Origin: Monosporascus cannonballus
Lineage: Eukaryota > Ascomycota > Sordariomycetes > Xylariales
Assembly: GCA_004154925.1 (NCBI GenBank)
Contig: QJNS01000557.1
Coordinates: 1-12,965 of the forward strand
DNA: 12,965 bases
Direction: 5' to 3'
Every line of letters starts with the position of its first letter. Position 1 is the stretch's first letter. Positions 7,991-12,965 of the stretch are shown here, piece by piece. The notes beneath the pieces are model-generated. The model was not told the origin of the DNA and ran no database searches. It saw only the letters and a program-made list of their open reading frames with translations. The position numbers and the translations under genes were made by a program.

Positions 7991-9774
7991 TTAGACGTTA
8001 ACACTAGACAAAATAGACAGGCGGTTGGCATTGCCGCAGAAACTAGAGTCGCCGGGGCATTTCGTCTCGCATGAAGAGGTGACAACCCTCTTGGTCTGCG
8101 ATCCAAGTGCGTTACCGCAATAGCATTGGTTTGTTTTCACTCCGGCGATGCTGTATCCCCGTTGGGTGCACAGATTCGCGCAGTACGTGCGCGTGTTCAG
8201 GTTGCCAGTATAAGCCAGCACGGGCAACGAGGCGACCGCTTGCGCGTTGTCAACATCAGTGTAACAGCCGCGGTGCGTCTTGCCACCAGCATACGACCTG
8301 GTATCCGTATCGACCAGAGGCTGGCCAGCTTGAGCGCGATCGGGGTACGGGTCGTCGAAGCTCGAGTGCCGCGGGTAGCCAAAGTCGGGGGCGCGGGATC
8401 CGTCGCCGTTGAAGTTATCCCTGAACAGACGGGCATTGCCCGAGGGAGACATGAACATGGCTCGGCTGTTGTGTTTTGTAGCCACGAAGTCCACCGTATG
8501 GCAGCCTTCGCCCGCGGGAACAAGACAAACAGGTGGGAACCGCTCGAGAAAGGCGAAAAACCTTTCATGTCGATCTTTGCCTGTGGTGTAGGGGGCACAG
8601 CTGCCTTCCGAGTAGTCACCCCTATCGTCCGTGCCTTTGCCATGAGCAACTGTCTTGCCCTGTCGAGCACTCAGTGTTAGTAATTTCATTCTGGAAAGCG
8701 GTAGGACCTGGGGGACCACCTCAGAAACTCCAGACCCAGCAGCAAAATTGAGTGAGTAGCCCTTGGTGACTGCTGGACCCTAAAGAGGAGGTCCCTTGGC
8801 CCCACTCCCTACCCCCAAGAGTCGCCCACCTTATAATTAGCTAGGACCGCGGCAGGGCCCAACGCCAGAAGCATAGAGTTGTATGTCAAGGTCCCCGAGT
8901 GCGCAGAACCGTAGCTGCTATAGTTGTCAAGGCCCTCACGCCAATCGTTGTAGGTGCTCGAGCATTTGCCCGTAGATAGGGGCCGGTCAGAACTGAACCA
9001 TTGCATGCTGCTGGGGTTTGCAATGTAATAACTGATCGGTACCTGGACCCCGAGCTGAGCTCCCGTTTTGCCCACCGCGGCGTATCGGTGAAGCATTTGA
9101 GCTCCCATCGAGTGGCCGGACACCACGATATGCTTCATATTGGGGAAGATATTCCTGTTACCGTAGTACTGAACGATCTGATCCAATGCGTCATATGCCG
9201 ATACGGTCTTCAAACGCGGGGGGTATTGGTTGTTTGCACCGCCGGACCATTCGGTACTGTACCATACCAGTGCCGGGGATGGGTACTTCGCATCAGGGGT
9301 AGCTCCATTCGGGTTATACGGGAAACCAGTACCTGCTTGCTTGTCGTTGGGGAAGTACGGCGACAAAACAGCAACAGAGTTCGTGTTAATCTCGGGATCG
9401 TTCATGGCCTGCAATGCATCGAGCACGTCTTTATGGTAAGCCCAGGCATCGCTATTTGCGCCGGATACGACGATGACCAGACGCTTGATCGCATCGTTTG
9501 GGAGTCTGCCGCGAGTCGAATTAAGGGATAGGTACGTGAGGAGGCTCAAGTCACTGATAGGGTCCGAAGTGCAGACATGTTGCCCGGAGGGGTCTCTGAT
9601 TTTGAAGAAGGCGATGTCGGACAATGTATGCGTTTTGGTCAGGCTATGAGTCCAAGGGGTGCCAGCATATTGAGCTGGAATTACCTCTATGCATTGAGCA
9701 TAAGCTGTTCCAGAGAGGAACACAGCGCTGAGAGCCGCAAACCGTAGGCCCATTTCGGAACTGAGTAACACCAT
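7991..9774 (-). CDS. Secreted alpha/beta-hydrolase fused to a C-terminal WSC domain; 2 exons, 537 aa
   Basis: Exon 1 is 9774-8830 and exon 2 is 8659-7991 (TAA). The 170-bp intron has a weak GTGGGC donor but a perfect TACTAACA branch site and a CAG acceptor. The junction restores a continuous family block (ANYK then GKTVAHGKGTDDRGD). Residues 8-26 are a signal peptide (hydrophobic core, AYA before Q27). The hydrolase fold covers about 45-400. GHSMG (220-224) is the nucleophile elbow with Ser222; the Asp of GTDDRGD (326 or 327) and His378 are the likely remaining triad members. The WSC domain is about 441-534, with eight cysteines at 447, 475, 479, 494, 496, 512, 516 and 523. WSC modules bind carbohydrate in the wall or extracellular matrix, so the enzyme probably acts outside the cell at a polysaccharide surface. 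The substrate is unknown. No GPI signal or transmembrane segment follows the WSC. The Met at 9753 is an alternative start that keeps the signal peptide. Confidence 0.93.
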
Positions 9775-9791
9775 GAAGATACAGATAACAT
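9687..9791 (-). promoter_or_regulatory. Upstream ORF overlapping the hydrolase start
   Basis: An ATG at 9791 opens a 34-codon frame that is out of frame with the hydrolase and ends with TAG at 9687, well inside the coding sequence. Together with the ATGTAG element just upstream, it could lower translation of the hydrolase if it is in the mRNA leader. The transcription start is not known. Confidence 0.35.
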
Positions 9792-9809
9792 GAAAAGAGA
9801 GTTCTGTGG

Positions 9810-9815
9810 CTACAT
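9810..9815 (-). promoter_or_regulatory. Start-stop element ATGTAG in the hydrolase leader
   Basis: The minus strand reads ATGTAG about 40 nt before the main ATG and about 40 nt after the TATA box. A start codon immediately followed by a stop is the smallest possible upstream ORF. Its presence in the transcript depends on where transcription begins. Confidence 0.35.
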
Positions 9816-9853
9816 AAGGAACAAGGCTGTGAAGAGAAGGAGGAAGCGGCGTG

Positions 9854-9862
9854 CTTATATTT
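9854..9862 (-). promoter_or_regulatory. TATA box of the hydrolase gene
   Basis: The minus strand reads AAATATAAG about 80 nt before the hydrolase ATG. It is followed by a pyrimidine-rich stretch (CTTCCTCCTTCTCTTC), a common leader feature of fungal promoters. It is placed by consensus and spacing only. Confidence 0.55.
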
Positions 9863-9884
9863 CAGCCGGGGAGTTCGCATCATG

Positions 9885-10412
9885 TTAGTCCCATCCTCTA
9901 TGATACGAGGCAACACAGCGCCAATAATGCGCCGCCAGTGCAGCGAGATTGACAGCCAAGCTCTGGCGATGACGAGTTGGGGCGACGTGCATATAGGGGT
10001 TTATCACGATGCACCTCAACAGATGCGACCCTTCATCCCAGTTCTCCAGAAATTTCCACAACGTGGCGACGGAGGGTTGAATATGCAACCCCTCGTAGGA
10101 GTTATAAAGTGCTACGCATAATACCTTGATAGGATGGAGCGCGAACTCTCCGAGGGCGGGTTCAAGTGAACATTGGACTACGGTATTGAGGCTTACGGTA
10201 TATCCCGGACTAGAGCTAATATTCAACGTTCTCTCTAGTTCATGGTAATGATATTCCGCTGTTGGGTAAATCAATGGACGGGGTTGTCTCCAAGTAAATT
10301 CAACACCGTCACTCAGGTTACATTTTCTGTCATCTAGATCTTCGTAAGTGACCGGCTGTGCCAGGTTACCCCTGCCTCTTGGGAGGACTCCCGTGACAAG
10401 CTTCAGCCCACG
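9885..10412 (-). other. Unassigned 175-codon open frame without an early ATG
   Basis: The minus strand is open from 10412 to a TAA at 9885. The only in-frame ATG is near the end, so it could be only an internal or terminal exon, or a chance frame. The translation (for example FTWRQPRPLIYPTAEYHYHE in the first half) is not low-complexity, but I do not recognise a family. A promoter-like TATATA lies near 10650 on the same strand, and an ATG at 10601 follows it, but no splice chain linking these to the frame could be made convincing. The frame ends only about 25 bp before the hydrolase TATA box, which argues mildly against a real gene. By rough estimate, one frame of this length could arise by chance in a window of this size. 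Confidence 0.2.
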
Positions 10413-10752
10413 TCACTGGAAAGGTCTTCAACAGCCAATTATCTTGGTAGAACTGGAAAAGCATGCAAGTTTGGTAGTGTAACTTCAGTCAACCGACGTT
10501 GTCCTGATTTAGCTGCCAAGCAGTCTGGGCCAGACTTCCGCGCGAGCTGTATCTCGTCAGCCACCACCTCACATGGAGTGCAGAAGTGGCTTCACCGTCA
10601 TTGTCGCTTTTGCACCTATGGCTAGCTGACGATACCCAGGAGATAGCTGGTATATAGGTGACACTGAAGGCTTGGCTTTCTCAATATCTGCTTATCACAA
10701 TCTATTTTCACCACAAGCTGTTTGTTTTAAGCCATATATCCGTCATAATAAA

Positions 10753-10802
10753 GTGCCGTACAAGCTTATTCGAAATATGTTCGAATCAAATGTCTACGGC
10801 AC
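10753..10802. repeat. Nested inverted repeat (imperfect hairpin)
   Basis: The outer arms GTGCCGTA (10753-10760) and TACGGCAC (10795-10802) are exact reverse complements. So are the inner arms ATTCGAA (10768-10774) and TTCGAAT (10780-10786), around a 5-nt ATATG loop. The arms are separated by internal loops of 7 and 8 nt. Fifteen base pairs are therefore perfectly paired within 50 nt. There is no gene within several hundred bases. Confidence 0.65.
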
Positions 10803-12386
10803 ATGTCAGAGTCACTCTCAGTATACGAAGTCTTGAGGATCCTTATCCTTTCACCATAGTAAGCGCAACCTTTGTTGCGATCCGAATAATATTAGCTCAG
10901 GCAGCCAAACTAGGCAGAATAACGGGGTGGGTGTGGTTGCATACAGTTTTAATATATTGCCGTGTTCAGTAGCACAATCACAACGCCATCTCGTAACAAT
11001 TCTCGGGAACAGGATACCGTAAGATATCAGACATTAAGCGATCCATTGCTTAGGGCTTCTGCTACGCCTGGCTGCAGCATGTTGACCACCTGCCGTCTTT
11101 AGCACGCTGCAGCTTGAAGGATTAACACCTCTTGGATGGGTTGAATAGTTAGACCAGCTAAACCAAATCGAAACTAGTCGCAAACAAAACGTGCCTAAGA
11201 ATTTCCCGTCCACTTGCTATCCATTGATTCTGTTAAGGAGCATAAGAACAGTTCCTCTTCGATTAGCTTGGGGCACAATGCCATTTGCCTTGGCGAAACA
11301 GGCCTGGGGTTAAGATAGTCTCAAATATGACAGACTTGTTGCCTTTAGGACACGATGGTTCAAGGTAATTAGCAACAGAAACAGGTGCATATAGCGTGCC
11401 GAATGGATACTCTGACATAATAAATATATTGAGGCTAGCAACGTATATCTCTGTGCTATGAAACTTAAGAGGTCGGCCTGCGGATATGTCGTTAGGACGG
11501 AGTGAGGCTCTATCCGAACTAGTGATCATACCGCCGCCGCCTGACACTGCCCGTAGGCGTCGCGGGAATGACTAAAGTGTATAGTAATTTAGAAAGATGT
11601 TTGGGACATGTGGGAACATTTGAGCTATGTTAAAGCCTTTGACCTACGTAAAGAGTTATTATTAAACATAACAGACTCGTATTTTTAATATCACCAGGCA
11701 TGCCAGGAGCCTGTTGGTTATAACCTACCTTGGGTCCACGGCTCGCCTTATGGGCCTGAGGACTCGGGCCCTCGTGGTTCGTTGGTACTCGTTGGATTGT
11801 CTCAAAACCCGCTTGAGACACTGATCCTCAGTAAACTTTTGGTTCTGACACGATAACTACTCAATAGGCCTTTCATTTTAGAGCTCATACGAGAAAAGCT
11901 GCATGTGGTCCCGTTCAAATCTAGTTAACAAGACATAATTCTGCCAAGTCTATATAGCATGAGTGCCAAGGGAAAAAAAAACCACTTGCGCAGTCTATCA
12001 AGAAGTCTTCACCTGGAAAGCGCCGGCTACAGCAACAGGGAGCTCATTCGCTAATTTTCTCGGAATATATCTCATGTACAAGATTGCACCATCGAGATCT
12101 CAATAATTTTCTACTCTACACGTCGAAGGTGCTTCATCTGCTACCTGCTTCCAGGACGTACCTGTGAGTCTTACGAGTTCCGCGAATTTAGAGGAAAAGG
12201 CGTGAAGGGGAGATTTTCCTTCGTATCTGTCGGCGCAACAAGGACCACTGCGGATGCAGTGGAGCAGAACGCTCCAACTCCACCTGTGGCAGTTTCCATA
12301 CGAGTCAGCGCCTTCAAAAAACGAGAGGAGAACGGATATGGTAATTGAGTTCCAACTATGGCCATACAGAGACGGTTCAATAATAA

Positions 12387-12965
12387 ATACCACAACGGAA
12401 CAAAGCACAAGCAATCACCAATACTGAGGTGGACCGTAGAAGCCAGGCAAGCAAATGGCTTCGCGAGTATTCAACAATTCATCAGTGCGGGCGCCATCGC
12501 GACACGAAGTTTCGACCGACTCGCTTAGTTGAAGTTCTAGGGTAACATTCGAGATCGACGCCAATGGCGAATCGTTCTAGTAAACGAAACCTCTGGAGAC
12601 TACTCATGAGTACGCGACATTAAGCCATCACTGGCCTTCATAGAGTATGACTAGCTTGACATCTGACGGCTTCCGTGGCATTTAGATCACCGCAGACTCA
12701 GGAAAAGCTGCCTGCTCGTTGGCAACAGACACTTCCGATGACTAGGGTCCTCCAGATAAGATACGTCTGGATCGACACCCCTTGCACTATCCAGGACTCG
12801 ATCAAAGACTGGCGGAAAGAATCACTGATGATGGACAAAGTGTACCAGAACTCTGCACTTACGTAGCTATTAACTTACCCGCCTTGCGTGGCGCTAGTCA
12901 TATGCTGCTTTGTTGACCTCGACCTTGCCCGTTAACTTGAATGTAAACCACCCCCGCCAGTTCGG
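12387..12965 (+). pseudogene. Decayed HET-domain (heterokaryon incompatibility) gene, right end missing
   Basis: Conserved HET blocks appear in the right order but in different frames. A Trp/Cys block (WLREYSTIHQC, 12456-12488) leads into TRLVEV (12519-12536). A Leu-Val-x-Glu-Thr-like block lies near 12575-12600, YATLSHHW at 12611-12634, and IRYVWIDTPCTIQDS near 12755-12800, followed by DW..ES and VYQNSALT to 12863. A CFVDLDLAR block follows near 12906-12932. Visible lesions are a TAA at 12543, frame changes near 12545 and 12606, a TAG at 12641, a frame change near 12672, a TAG at 12864 and a TAA at 12933. The usual Cys of the LSHCWG core is His and the Gly is Pro; the LC of the IDSLCIIQD core reads PC. 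HET proteins trigger non-self recognition and cell death on fusion of unlike hyphae. With this many breaks the copy is almost certainly non-functional. It continues past the window edge, and its 5' end is uncertain. Confidence 0.87.

Larger units (their letters stand above)
9863..12386. other. 2.5-kb AT-richer spacer between the hydrolase promoter and the HET relic
   Basis: Apart from the unassigned frame ending at 9885 and the inverted repeat at 10753-10802, nothing could be identified. Frames at plus 10658-10972, minus 11263-11547 and minus 11630-11821 carry no motif I know. No transposase, terminal inverted repeat or tRNA was seen. Plus 12150-12350 contains a stop-free stretch that might be the eroded N-terminal part of the HET gene, but I cannot support it by motif. 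Confidence 0.45.

Noticed and set aside
8660..8829. Hydrolase and WSC parts as two separate genes with stops between them
   Set aside because: The intervening 170 bp has a perfect TACTAACA branch site and AG acceptor, and removing it rejoins a contiguous family block in phase.
10890..10905. TAGCTCAGG resembling a tRNA A box
   Set aside because: No B box and no cloverleaf within tRNA distance downstream.
11900..11935. GTTCAAATC resembling a tRNA B box
   Set aside because: The flanking bases do not form a T-arm stem, and no matching A box or acceptor stem is present.

Overview
The window looks like part of a chromosome of a filamentous ascomycete (Pezizomycotina). The protein-coding genes are broken by short spliceosomal introns (56-170 bp) with GT...AG ends and visible CTRAY/TACTAAC-type branch sites. 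The gene content is also typical of moulds: a secreted alpha/beta-hydrolase with a WSC tail, a fungal cupin, an RNPS1-type SR protein and a HET-domain relic. I cannot name the species.

Layout, left to right: (1) a (CA)n tract and about 900 bp with no gene I can recognise; (2) a five-exon cupin gene on the minus strand (939-1964) with a TATA box at 2095-2101; (3) a three-exon RNPS1-like splicing factor gene, minus strand (2752-3765); (4) about 1.3 kb without a recognisable gene; (5) a two-exon gene, minus strand (5079-6345), for an uncharacterised fungal protein with an N-terminal beta-rich domain, a His-rich linker and one C-terminal membrane segment; (6) about 1.6 kb without a recognised gene; (7) a two-exon gene, minus strand (7991-9774), for a secreted alpha/beta-hydrolase fused to a WSC domain, with a TATA box and small upstream ORFs; (8) about 2.6 kb of AT-richer spacer with a nested inverted repeat and one long open frame lacking an early ATG; (9) a decayed HET-domain gene on the plus strand that runs off the right end.

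The exon structures were worked out by hand from the reading frame, the splice signals and remembered family conservation. All four models close in frame (204, 287, 397 and 537 aa). The four intact genes point the same way, but nothing shows that they form a pathway. They read as ordinary neighbours: RNA processing, a cupin of unknown substrate, a membrane-anchored unknown, and a secreted hydrolase. I found no convincing multi-gene novel system. The best leads are the PemK/MazF-like appearance of the N-terminal domain in the membrane-anchored unknown, a perfect hairpin exactly over that gene's 5' splice site, the nested inverted repeat near 10.77 kb, and the disabled HET gene.
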